Shown in pieces: positions 42,134 through 53,329 of a stretch of 64,000 bases of DNA. The stretch's first letter is position 1. Every line of letters starts with the position of its first letter. Below the pieces are notes generated by a model, which was not told the DNA's origin, did not search any database, and saw only the letters and a program-made list of their open reading frames with translations. The stretch lies in assembly GCA_033675265.1 (NCBI GenBank), contig JAUJYZ010000057.1, positions 75,001-139,000 of the forward strand, read 5' to 3'. Position numbers and translations under genes: made by a program. The stretch comes from Actinostola sp. cb2023. Its lineage: Eukaryota; Cnidaria; Anthozoa; Actiniaria; Actinostolidae.

Positions 42134-45100
42134 TAGTGCGCAAGTAATTGCTTCATTAGTGCGAATTGTGTATTGAGCAGGGTGTGCAGGGTGTGCAGGA
42201 TGTGCAGAGTGTATTTAGGTATTTGGGGTGTGCAATAGTGCGAATTGTGTGCAAGGGTGTACGGGTGTATAAGGGTGTGCACGGTGTACAAGTGTGCGCA
42301 TTGTACATGATAGTGCGCAAGTAGATGCTGCATGTGCGAACTGTGTATTGAGCAGTGTGCGCAGTGTGTGCAATGTGTGCAATGTGTGCAGTGTGTGCAG
42401 GGCGTATGCAGTGTGTGCAGGGTGTGCGGGGTGTCAGGGTGCCCAGTGTGTGCAAGGTGTGCAGGGCGTATGCACCGTGTGCAAGTGTGCGCATTGTAAT
42501 TAATAGTGCGCATGTAAGTGCTGCATTAATGCGAATTGTGTATTGAGCAGGGTGTGCAGGGTGTGCAGGGTACGCAGGGCTTGAAGGGTGTGCAGAGTGT
42601 ACAAGTGTGTGTATTGTAAACAATAGTGCGTAAAGTATACATAGCTATATAGGTGGGTAGGGTGTGCAATAGTGCGAATAGTGTACAAGGATATGCAGTG
42701 TGCACAACATACAGGTGTGCATGCGCATTGTATATAATAGTGCGCATGTGTACATGGGTGTTTAGGGTGTGCAATAGTACGAGGTGTACGGGGTGTACAA
42801 GGGTGTACAAGGGTGTGCAGGATGTTCAAGGGTGTACAGAGTGTACAAGGGTGTGCAGAGTGTACAGGGGTGTTGGGGCTGCAATAGCGCGAATTGCGTA
42901 CAAGGGTGTGCAGGGTGTAAAAGGGTGTGCAGAGTGTACATGGAGCGCAGGATGTACAATAGTGCGCATTGTATATAATAGTGCGCAAGGTATACATGGG
43001 TGTTTAGGGTGTACAATAGTGAGAATGGTGTACAAGGGAGTGCAGGGTGTACAAGGGTATGTAGGATGTACAAGTGTGCGTAGTTTATATAGTAGTGCGA
43101 ATTATAAATAATAATGCGAAAATGTACATGGTATGTAGGATGTACAAGTGTGCGTAATTTATACAATAGTGCGCAATGTAAAAATAGTGCGCAAAATATA
43201 CAAGGGTATGTAGGATGTACAAGTGTACGCATTGTCTATAATAGTGCGCAAAGTATATGATTAGGGTGTGGAATAGTACGAATTATGTACAAGGGTGTGC
43301 AGTGTGTACAAGTGTGCGCATTGTAAAAAATTGTGCGCAAAATGTACAAGGGTATGTAGGATGTACAAGTGTGCGCATTGCATATATTAGTGCGCAAAGT
43401 ATATGTATAGGGTGTGGAATAGTGCGAATTATGTACAAGGGTGTGCAGTGTGTACAAGTGTGCGCATTGTAAAAAATTGTGCGCAAAAATGTACAATGGT
43501 ATGTAGGATGTACAAGTGTGCGCATTGTAAATAATAGTGCGCAATGTATATGTATAGGGTGTGGAATAGTGTGAATTATGTACAAGGGTGTGCAGTGTGT
43601 ACAAGTGTGCGCATTGTAAAATATTGTGCGCAAAATGTACAAGGGTATGTAGGATGTACAAGTGTGCACATTGTATATAATAGTGCGCAAAGTATATGTA
43701 TAGGGTGTGGAATAGTGCGAATTATGTACAAGGGTGTGCAGTGTGTACAAGTGTGCGCATTGTAAAAAATAGTGCGCAAAATATACAATGGTATGTAGGA
43801 TGTACAAGTGTGCGCATTGTATATAATAGTGCCCAAAGTATATGTATAGGGTGTGGAATAGTGCGAATTATGTACAAGGGTGTGCAGTGTGTACAAGTGT
43901 GCGCATTGTAAAAAATAGTGCGCAAAAATGTACAAGGGTATGTAGGATGTGCAATTGTGTGCAAAATTTACAAGGGTACGTAGGGTATGCAATTGTGCGA
44001 AGGGTGTACAAGGATGCCGTAAACTGCCGCTTATAAGCCCTGGGCTTATACACGTTCGTGAGGGTTTTTGGGTGGGCACGGGGTGTGTACTTATAGTGGG
44101 GGCTTATTGAATAAAAAAAAAAGTTCAAAATAATATACAGTTGTATGTAGGATGTATAAAACGTTTGCGCTACTGTCTTTAATAAAGCCCAAAGTCATGA
44201 TGTATAGGGAACAAAATAGTGCGAATTATGTACAAGGGTGTGCATTTGTGTATACAAGTGTTCTGTGCATTGTAAAAAATAGTGCGAAAAAAATGTACAG
44301 GGGGTATGTAGGATGCATTTTTGTTTGAAAAATTTACAGGGAGGCTTATAAGGCAGCTTACGTATAGGGTATGCAATTGTGCGAAGGGTGTACAAGGGAT
44401 GCCGTATAAAGTGCCGTAGCTTATAAGCCCTGGGTTTAAACACGTTCGTGAGGGTTTTTGGGTGGGCTTATAAACGGGGGCTATTGCGGGCTTATATCCG
44501 GGGGGGCTTAAAAACGGAATAAAAAAAAACGTTTCAAAATAAGCTGATAAGATAAGTTGAGACGGCATAGCAGTATCAAAATACGTTTTCAATCTACTGG
44601 TCTTTACTTAAAATTTACAATAAACTCATGATAATTTCAATATTTGGAACAAAATTCTTGTTCCGCAATTTGTCCTAAACATTCAATTTGAAGTTATACC
44701 CTTATTCTGTGAAAATGCTTATATTAAGCCTCTGGGAAACAAGGTAAACTCTTTAAACGTTGCGGGGGGCTTATAACCGGCATTTTTTTTTGAAAGTATA
44801 TGGGGCTATAACCAGGGAGGCTTATAAGCGGCAGCTTACGGTATAAGGTGTATACAAGGGTGTGTAGGGTGTACAGGGTGCATGTATAAGTGTTCGTAGT
44901 TTATACAGTAGTGCGCAATTAAATATTAGTGGAAACCAATTAACTAGCATACTATCACGAATCCTACAATCTGCTTGGCTAACGTATTCACTATCTATTG
45001 CGAGATAGATAGCGAGTAGCGAAAAAGCCGGCGACTTGAACAAAAACGAAGCGAAAAATCAATGAATATAAATTCGAAGGTAGTATTCTAGTTGGTTTCT

Positions 45101-45710
45101 ACTAAAATAATTAGACTACGAATTCGAGTTTTCTATGCATGAGTCGATAGTCAACGAGGTGCGTAGCGCCGAGTTGACTATTTGAACTCATAGAAAACTC
45201 GAACTCGTAGTCTAATTGTTAAATAGTGCGAAAAATGTACAAGTGTGTGTAGGGTATGCAAGAGTGCGAAGGGTGTACAAGGATATACGGTGTGTTCAAG
45301 TTTGTGCAGGGTGCATGTACAAGGGTGTGCATGGTGTACAAGTGTGCGTAGTTTATACAGTAGTGCGCATTTAAATAATAGTGCGCAAAATGTACAAGTG
45401 TGTGTAGGGTATGCAATAGGTGTGTAAAAGGGTGTGCAGTGTGTACAAGGGTGTGCAGACTGCAGAGTGTACAAGGGTGTTCAGGGTGTTCAGGGTGTAC
45501 AAGGGTGTTCAGGGTGTACAAGGGTGTGCAGGATATACAAGGGTGTGCAGAGTGTACAAGGGTGTGCAGAGTGTACTAGGGTGTTCAGAGTGTACAAGGG
45601 TGTGCAGAGTATACAAGGATGTGCAGGATATACAAGGGTGTGCAGAGTGTACTAGGGTGTGCAGAGTATACAAGGATGTGCAGGGTGTGCATGCCTGGGT
45701 GAATAAATAA
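42134..45710. repeat. GTGTACAAGG-type minisatellite, right part, with a 146-bp higher-order repeat
   Basis: Continues the array at 39840-40490 after the insert. Between about 43255 and 43990 the small units form a higher-order repeat; ATATGTATAGGGTGTGG recurs near 43401, 43548, 43694 and 43840 (about 146 bp). It is broken at 44000-44860 by GCTTATAAGC/GGGGGCTTAT repeats and at 44926-45220 by another dispersed element. All long frames here (HTCTHCTPL, CVQGCAVC) come from the repeat. Confidence 0.92.
44926..45222. repeat. TTAGTAGAAACCAA dispersed repeat, copy 2, with an adjoining hairpin
   Basis: Shares 44926-45127 with 9617-9818. It is followed by a hairpin made of ATTAGACTACGAATTCGAGT, TTTCTATG and complement (45110-45220). 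The hairpin's outer edge is the same ATTAGACTACGA string that ends copy 1. Confidence 0.7.
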
Positions 45711-45786
45711 CCATGCAAATAGCGCCAGTGGAACATGAATGTAATAATCTTCCCTTGGTCGCTGGGGTTCCTGTGGAATTTGTATA

Positions 45787-45955
45787 GGTAATAGCATGGT
45801 TTGTAGTGATATTTGGGATAAATACCACGAGTGATATTTCAAAATTGTTAACAAAATTTCACGAGCCTCCGGCGAGTGAAATTTGTGACAATTTTGAAAT
45901 ATCACGAGTGGTATTTATCCCAAATATCACGTACAAAACATGCTATTAAATGTTT
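45787..45955. mobile_element. Fold-back MITE (AATAGCATGGTTTGTAGTGA)
   Basis: AATAGCATGGTTTGTAGTGA and TATTTGGGATAAATACCACG at the left pair with CGTGGTATTTATCCC-type sequence and TACAAAACATGCTATTA at the right. About 165 bp, an almost perfect hairpin. Confidence 0.9.
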
Positions 45956-48866
45956 ATAATATGACCTAAGAAAATACTGCAATTTCGATCAGTTTGTCTG
46001 TAGTTTTACCATGAACTAATGGAAAATGCTCTCAAGTAAATTATTTTCATAGAAAAACGTTCATAAATTAGATAACAAATGAAGAAAACAGAAACAAGAG
46101 GTTTCTAAAGCTTTATTTGTACCTTTTTCAGCAATAATTCTTAATTCACTTCTCGATCTAAAGCAGGAAAACCACAGGTAGCCCAAGCTATTAATGAGAG
46201 GCTTGTATCGAGCTATATATAAGAGTTTGTATGGGACCTTAGGCTCTGGTCGATAATTCCGTAAATAATAGGGCAAATAAACTCTAACCTTCCAGTAGTG
46301 TTATTTGTGTCCTTATTGATCTCTGGTAGCGATTTCATTTCCCTGAAATCGCTACCAGAGATCAATAAGGACACAAACAACACTACTGGAAGGTTAGAGT
46401 TTATTTGCCCTATTATTTACGGAATTATCGATCAGAGCCTAAGGTCCCATACAAACTCTTATATATAGCTCGATACCAGGGGGGGTTGGACACAGCGCGC
46501 GAAGCATCATGGGTCAAAATCAAAAATGTCTTCATTTGCACTTGGCCTTCGTCGCGTACGCACCAAAGTGGAAGGTAAACATGTCTCTCCAGTAAACGAA
46601 AACAATAAAATTTTGAATGTGTCAGTTGCATTTCTGATATTTCAATTCATTAAATGGTTTCCCAGGTTCACTGTCGTACTGTCATAAAACCTAATCGTCT
46701 AGAAATATAAATGTTTTCTTGGAATTTCGCCAAAAAGACAATTTCTGTACACGTAAGTCTTTATCATGCTCCGACGAAAAAGCGAAGTTTTCAAATATTT
46801 ACCGGAGTTTTGCAATAGTTTAGCAGTACTCAGTGTATTCTTTGATGCTAAAGGTTAGTGAAAGTTCTATTTTACAAGAAGTAGTAGGATGTTTACATCG
46901 CTAACAAGTAGGAAAACTCGTGTAATTTTGCCCGAAAGCAAAGAGATGTAAACTTAAACAATGTTCACACGAAAATGAGAAAAAGGCCGTCGTTTTTTAG
47001 AGGAAAAAACAATTAACGTTCTCAAATCAAACTGAAACGACATTCCAGAAAAGTATCTACGTTCATATGAAACTATTTATTCACTACAGATTAATGAAAA
47101 ATACCTATGAAATTCGATGAAATTTTATTTTTGCGAGACCAGTCAGTCGTATAAAAAAAAGACGTTAGAGTAATTATTGAGTCTCAGCTTACACTGTAAG
47201 TACGAATGCTGATCAAAAACAATTTGACTGTTTATCAGAGTATATGCCCAGAAAAAAAATTGTTAACTATAACAGCATTGTTTAGTTCTTGAAAGCAGAA
47301 GCTTCGTCAATAATTTGATGAAAATCACGACAACTTCAGTTTAATTTAAACATGTGATCACTCTCATTAAATTACTGATGGCAGCAGCACTGCTGAAACA
47401 TGTTTAAATTAAAAGTTGTCATGATCTTCATTGTTTAGTTCATTTAGAATTTGTGATAGTGTAAACAACTGAAAGTAAATAAATAAGCAAAGTTTAATAA
47501 ATAAATGAACAAATGAATTAATAAGTGAATCAATAAATCAATCAACTAAAAGGAAGAGATCAAGAATTACAAGTGATAAAAAATAAGAGTATAAATAATA
47601 TAATGAAGTCCTTTTATCCCAATCCATTAATGAAATCAACAACAGGCTGTCATTTATTACGTTCCAAATTGCAACTATTTATTGGACTGCGCCAACCTAA
47701 AGGGACCTCATGACTTTTCATAATTTTAGTGTGTTTGTTTTTAACCATTTGAGCTTATTTTTCAATATTTTCTGCTCATTTCACTCTCTTACTAACCAGA
47801 GCTTGACAGTGTTTTGGTCTGCAAGCTATGGGGTCTCATATCAGGAGTTTGCAGCTTTTCATGTAGGTATGGTCATACATACCGCTACATTTTGCCATTC
47901 ATAAGGTACTTTTGTATCACGCAGTCCATTAATATTTAAGGAATGGTCGGACAATGCTTAGTGTGCATCCATCGAGTTATGAAGCATGCAGGAACTTGGG
48001 AGAGCACGAGAGAAGCATAAGAGTTGCTATGGTGATGACGTGAGCATGTGTCTGTAGCCGTATCGTGTGTCCGTGAGCTTACACACACATGCTAACCAAC
48101 CAATCAGAGCGTGCGTTATATCATACCTATGTTATAAACAGTATGGTGATAAAAAAGATCAATTCAACACAAAATACAACTAATTGTATACTAAAATTCA
48201 ACTAATATAAATGTACTAATTGAGAATTTGCAGGTTAACATTGTAGCTAGTTTGGACTAAATCAGTGTACATAAAATAAATTAAAACAACAGTGTAAAAT
48301 GAAAATTGAATACTGTGCAATATTATAAACACCGCAATATGGATAAATAGCTATGCATTAAGTTATAAATTAAATGTCAGTAAAAATGAGAATAATAGTG
48401 AGCAGCACAAGTGCATTTTGTTCAGTGACAAATCTATACATGTCATGTCCTTTTTTATGGTCTTGACTCTCTTTCAGTGAACTGGCATGCACAGCCTAAG
48501 AACAGGAATGTATAGTATTTATCCAGCTACCGACGTATATACCTAAAAGGAAAATGATAAAGAATCAAAGGATGATAAACTGACAATAATAACTTACAAT
48601 GGGTCAACTATAATAATCTACTCATCTATAATTTACTATAATAAAATTATATTATAAAGCTTGATAATGAAAATAATAATGAAATCCCCTATCAATTGTA
48701 ATTACAGTTACAGTGACAATCAAAAGATTGGTATTTTTCCAACTACATTCATTCCTATTTATATTTCAGGGTTTTTTACTCCATTGTTGGAGATTTCTAC
48801 AATTTCTACATACACCTAAATAATTGTATTATCTTCAGACATGAATGTAAAATGGAATTATTACAG

Positions 48867-49090
48867 TACAGTATGTGGTTCTAATTGTGAACGGTTCTAA
48901 TTGTGAACACTGTTCAGTTAATGTGTACCCTGGTTACCAGAGGTTATCATTTTTTTCTCTCTTAAGCCGTACTAAGGCACTCCCGTAGGGTTTAGAGAGA
49001 GATAAAATAATAGTCTCTGCTACCCAGGGTACACATTAACTGAACAGTGTTCACAATTAGAACCGTTCACAATTAGAACCACATACTGTA
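48867..49090. mobile_element. Palindromic MITE, TA-CAGTATGTGG family, copy 2
   Basis: Same ends as 19091-19301 (TACAGTATGTGGTTCTAATT and complement); about 224 bp. It is followed immediately by a TAGCCTGCGTAGG / CTACGCAGGCTA fold-back enclosing the GGGGAA tract. Confidence 0.93.
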
Positions 49091-49274
49091 GCCTGCGTAG
49101 GAGGGGCAGTTTTTAGGGGGAGGGGGGGGGGGAGGGGAAGGGGAAAGGGGAAGGGGAAGGGGAAGGGGAAGGGGAAGGGGGGGAAGGGGAAGGGGAGGGG
49201 AAGGGAAGGGGAAGGGGAAGGGGAAGGGGAAGGGGAAGGGGAAGGGGAAAACCGTCAAGCTACGCAGGCTATTA
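49090..49274. repeat. (GGGGAA)n tract inside a TAGCCTGCGTAGG fold-back
   Basis: A purine-only strand of about 130 nt, mostly GGGGAAG units, between AGCCTGCGTAG and CTACGCAGGCT. It could form quadruplex or triplex structure. Confidence 0.85.
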
Positions 49275-50359
49275 TTACAGATAAACTCAAGTAACTCTAT
49301 TGACTATACAGGACATAATTATTGAAATGTTGTCTTTGTATTGATGTTTGAATACATTGTAATCAGTACAAAAGAAATCAGACTCTATTGTCTAGGGACA
49401 AATTCGAAAATATTAGTGATTTATATTGATGTTTGAAAGCTCCAACAGTTGGAGCCTTCTTTATTTCATTGTAAAGTAAGTTCCAGTCACTAGTGGCCAT
49501 AGATTTGAAGGATCTCTTGCCAGAATTATACTTTGTAGTGCTGTTGAACAACTTACTGTTGAATATGGATTGTTATGAAAACAATTCAAAAACAACATAA
49601 ATTAACTTCTCATATCTCAAAAAGTAGAGGGGAGCCATGGGGAGCCATAACATCAATGCAAAGCAAATTTATCATTTTATCTGTAGTGTTAATATCAAGA
49701 TTTTCGATCTTTCTGGACAGTTAAAAAGTTTAAAATAACTACACCAGGTCAGAAATGGTGAAATGCAAAGAGTCACAACTGAAATAAGATTTTGATCGAC
49801 ACGTTCAGACACAAAACAGCAACAAAAAGCTACGAAAACAACATATCACTTGCAAAGCAACACAAACTCTGTACTGCTAAGATATTAGGAGCTTAGCGGT
49901 TATAAAACGTACAAAATAAAGCTATTTCGTACTCACCTTCGTCCGCCATCTTTGCTTTTACCTCTTCCCGCCAAATGTGAAATCGCGTAATATGATTGGT
50001 CAAATAAAACAACCATGATGCTTTTCGGACCGTGTCCAACCCCCCCTGGCTCGATACAAGCCTCTCATTAATAGCTTGGGCTACCTGTGGGAAAACCTTT
50101 ACTTTAGCACGATCAACAGTCGATCGTTTCTCGCTGATTTTTGCAGTCTCAGCCAAAGAAAACCTTCCTGATTTGTCAACAATATATCCATGTTGATGTA
50201 CTTTTTCAATTTGTTGTTCTTGAGATTTGTTTCTAGGTATATTTCAGCTTTTTTAGCGAGAAAACTCTGTCGGGTTTATCCGCCATCTTGGATTTGAATG
50301 TCATGCTTGGTGCTCAAACAATGGTTGCCATGGTGATTTTGAAATACCACTCCGGGATG

Positions 50360-50460
50360 CGCACAGGGAGCCCAACACTATGCCTTATTCAACACAGGAA
50401 GCCCAATATAACACGTATTGCGCGCGCGCGCGCGCGCGCTCTACCACAGGAAACCCATAA
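50360..50460. repeat. CACAGG-ended repeat with a (GC)n core
   Basis: CACAGGGAGCCCAACACTAT, CACAGGAAGCCCAATATAAC, a GCGCGC run of about 20 nt, then CTACCACAGGAAACCCAT. Longest of the three copies (5701, 20104, 50360). Confidence 0.65.
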
Positions 50461-50639
50461 AAAAAGACGCCATATTTTCTTGTTGATGTGGAAAAACAGT
50501 AAAAATTGTTCTTTGGATGTTGATATGTAAAGAAATGGTAAGTGAAAAATCAAGCTAGATCTTCATATTCTTTACTGACATTAGCTGTACATACCAAACG
50601 ATGCCGGTCGTTAAAAAAAAGTCTACATGAAGCAAGACG

Positions 50640-52160
50640 ACGACTTGTAGCGTGCTCATTTCAGACCACTTCTCATTCCCTGAGTATCATTTCAATTCTT
50701 TACGGTTAACGCTTGACAATGAAATAATCTTATATATGGATATTCAGGGGAATTACTCGTGGTCTGAAATGAGAAAACGTTCCTGCATTCGCTACGATGA
50801 CCACGAACAATAGGCCTTTCAGATAAGCTAGAATCCAGAGACTGGGGTGGGGAAGATGTTTACAGTATAGGAATGCGTTCCCATGCAGTCTCAACCTTGT
50901 GGCTGGCGTTATTGTTCGTGGGCATTACAGCAGAATGCCGGAAAGGTCTTGATTATGCCCAGCTGAAAGTTCAGGGAAGAATTTTCCTTGTTCAAATTAT
51001 ATTTCTCAGAAATGTACATCACCAGCAGCTAGACACTTAAACCGTGCAACATACATGTAAAACATTGCATGGTTTTAGTGTTTGTACTCTATTGAAGAAA
51101 TAGAAAACGAGGCAGCGTACTCTATCAAGTTATATAAGAAGCATGTGGGAATAGTTGGAAGAAGATGAGAGAAGTGTCAGGAGACGAAGCATGAGGCAAA
51201 GGAGAGTGCTTCTCGAGTCTTCTTTCAATTCCCAAGTGCTTCTATAACTTGATCAAGCAAAGCTGACGAGTTTTCTATTTCTTTTATAAAATACAATTAT
51301 GATTTTAAGGCAAGTTTTCAATTTTGTTTGTTACAAAAATGTTTCCATATCTACATGCTACAGTATGTGCATGCTCTCAGAGCATGCAGCATATGCATCA
51401 TTTAGCCAATCAGAGTGTGCATTATATCATAGTTATTTCATAATTTTACATAGAGGGTATTACACTGTAGCGTGAAGAAATGAAGTTTATCTTTAGGTGG
51501 AAAAATCATATTTTACGAGCGAGTCCAGCAAACAACTGATATATTGATCTTTACACGAGAAGATAAACTTCATATTTTCAAGTCACAGTTAATTTTCTTT
51601 TTATTATGTGGATAAATACACAATAACTAGTAATTAACTTAAAGGTAAGATAAGAAGGGAAAAAACGAGTGAAATATGAAATAAAGACGAGTGACAACAA
51701 TAAATCCAACAATAAACAAGTTAGCTAAAATAATCATCAAACTTTTTATAAAACAACCTTTATTACCATCTCATTACATAGCCCTGAGTTAAGTGCCATT
51801 TACTACTATTTAGTGCAAAGCATTGCACACTTTTAGTGTTTGTACTCTGCTATTTTTGCAGTCATTTCCCATTTTTCTCATTTATTTATTCTCATTCTGC
51901 TTCACATAATAAATTATGTTTACTTATTGATCATCCAACATGGCAGCTGCATCTTTATTATTTATTTCTCAAGGGAAATTTTCAGTCATGTGGTTTTACA
52001 CCAAGAATAGTCCTGTTTTAACCACAGCAAACAACTGTACTTTTCCGTAATCTCCTTTGAAAGTAAGAATTCAACAAATAACACATCACAGGTCTCTTAG
52101 TCTCGTACTTCATTTCTGTATCTAAAGTTACATGTAGTTGTATCATCTCTGCACATCAAC
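50640..52160. other. Dispersed repeats; no gene recognised
   Basis: Inverted repeat CTCATTTCAGACCAC / GTGGTCTGAAATGAG at 50656-50780. A GAGTGCTTCTCGAG family repeat at 51060-51300 (related to 25400-25580), an inverted repeat GAAGTTTATCT / AGATAAACTTC at 51480-51575, and an ATCCAACATGGCAGCTGC repeat at 51930-52010 related to 3660-3720. Confidence 0.5.
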
Positions 52161-52164
52161 CAGC

Positions 52165-52275
52165 CCACACAATCCAATCTGGGAATTGCACCCAGTCCTC
52201 AAGACAACTACACAAGTAGATGTCAAGTGTGCTCTTTTACACTAACTAGATCTGATGTGTGGGTTGTGGTTGTGC
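52165..52275 (-). mobile_element. Possible degenerate tRNA-derived SINE
   Basis: On the minus strand, TAGTTAGTGTAAAAGAGCAC (A-box-like) is followed about 45 nt later by GGGTGCAATTCCCAG (B-box-like). No tail was recognised. Confidence 0.35.
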
Positions 52276-53329
52276 CAGTGATGTTTTCTTTTCGAACTGA
52301 AAAATAAGAAACTGAAGAAATTTCTAATCAATAGAATTGGTGTACAGGTTGCAGTCAGTACACTTGTAATATACTTGTAATTTATGGCCTTTTAAACACT
52401 GGCTTGGACTCTCAGTCACATTCAAATCTCCAGCAGTTCTGGTGAAACCCCCATTATTAGCAGCCAGTTGTCAAAGTCCTGAAACTTTATTGTATATGGC
52501 TGTGAAAACTCCCTCTATATGAATCAGCCAACCCCTATTAAGTGTCCACTTGCTAGTTCCTCAAGTGTGCCTATTTCAACTGTAGTTGTATTGAACCTTA
52601 CTCAAATACATAACCTGATTTCAAGATGACTACAACCTTGCATGACATTATGGTTTACAACTTCAAGCGACACTACACATAGATATACCTGCCTTTGGAG
52701 CCATTTTAATCCTGCTTGAAGACTCACTGGAACCAGTATGCCAACTAAGGTTCTTCTGCAAGGGGTGTCGAATGGTCCCCGCAAAAAGTCAGAATCTTGC
52801 AAAATTTCGGTCAAATTTCAAGGGTCTCGAAGTCTCGTTTTTTTCACAAAGGAAACCGGTGAAAAAGCCCTGCTACGCCACGAGGAGGCTACCATTCCTG
52901 TAGCAGAAATTTATGTGTGCATGCCAAATGGTGTTTGTAAACAGTAGCCAATGTTCCAAAATAACCCCATCATGAAGGTCCCTTATTGTCTATATGAAGC
53001 AGTGTTACGATTGCAAAACCCAGCCTTTACGAACTTTTGTATAAATATGATTAATACAGCTACACCAAGGCTGCAATGATGCGCATTCATTGCAAATCTC
53101 TCAGTGCATCTGTACGTCATCATATTTACACAGTCCATTTCTGTAAGGGTTAGTGTTAAGGTTAGTTGTTAAGGTTAGTTGTTAGGTACGTTATGGATTA
53201 TTGTATAAACAAAGGCTAGGTGTTGCAAAAGCATGTAAAAGCATCATCATATAGACCACGAAAATACATTACCATCAGTATTTTTGGTTTCCATAACTCT
53301 GTCAACTTCAAATACAGCTCTGTGAATAG

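Larger units (their letters stand above)
46477..50048. mobile_element. 3.57-kb insert with CAGGGGGGGTTGGACAC ends and 9-bp duplication GCTCGATAC
   Basis: The left end CAGGGGGGGTTGGACAC and right end GTGTCCAACCCCCCCTG are perfect complements over 17 nt, followed by weaker pairing (GAAGCATCATG). GCTCGATAC flanks both sides (46468-46476, 50049-50057). No transposase frame was found. Near each end an ATG is followed at once by a splice-donor-like site pointing inward: 46526-46574 (+) MSSFALGLRRVRTKVE|gtaaac, and 49949-49937 (-) MADE|gtgagt. The MITE at 48867-49090 sits inside it. Confidence 0.88.
46173..50089. mobile_element. CACAGG-family fold-back element, 7-bp duplication GGAAAAC, split by a 3.6-kb insert
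   Basis: Ends CACAGGTAGCCCAAGCTATT and AATAGCTTGGGCTACCTGTG, flanked by GGAAAAC at 46166-46172 and 50090-50096. The left arm folds back at 46335 (TAGCGATTTCATTTCCCTGA). The right arm is complete only after removing 46477-50057 (insert plus one copy of its target duplication). The TCGATACAAGCCTCTCATTA string of the left end is recovered intact at 50051-50070. Confidence 0.9.

Noticed and set aside
39800..45710. Many 60-174 codon frames (HTLVHPAHP, VQGCAVCTS)
   Set aside because: All produced by the GTGTACAAGG minisatellite on both strands.
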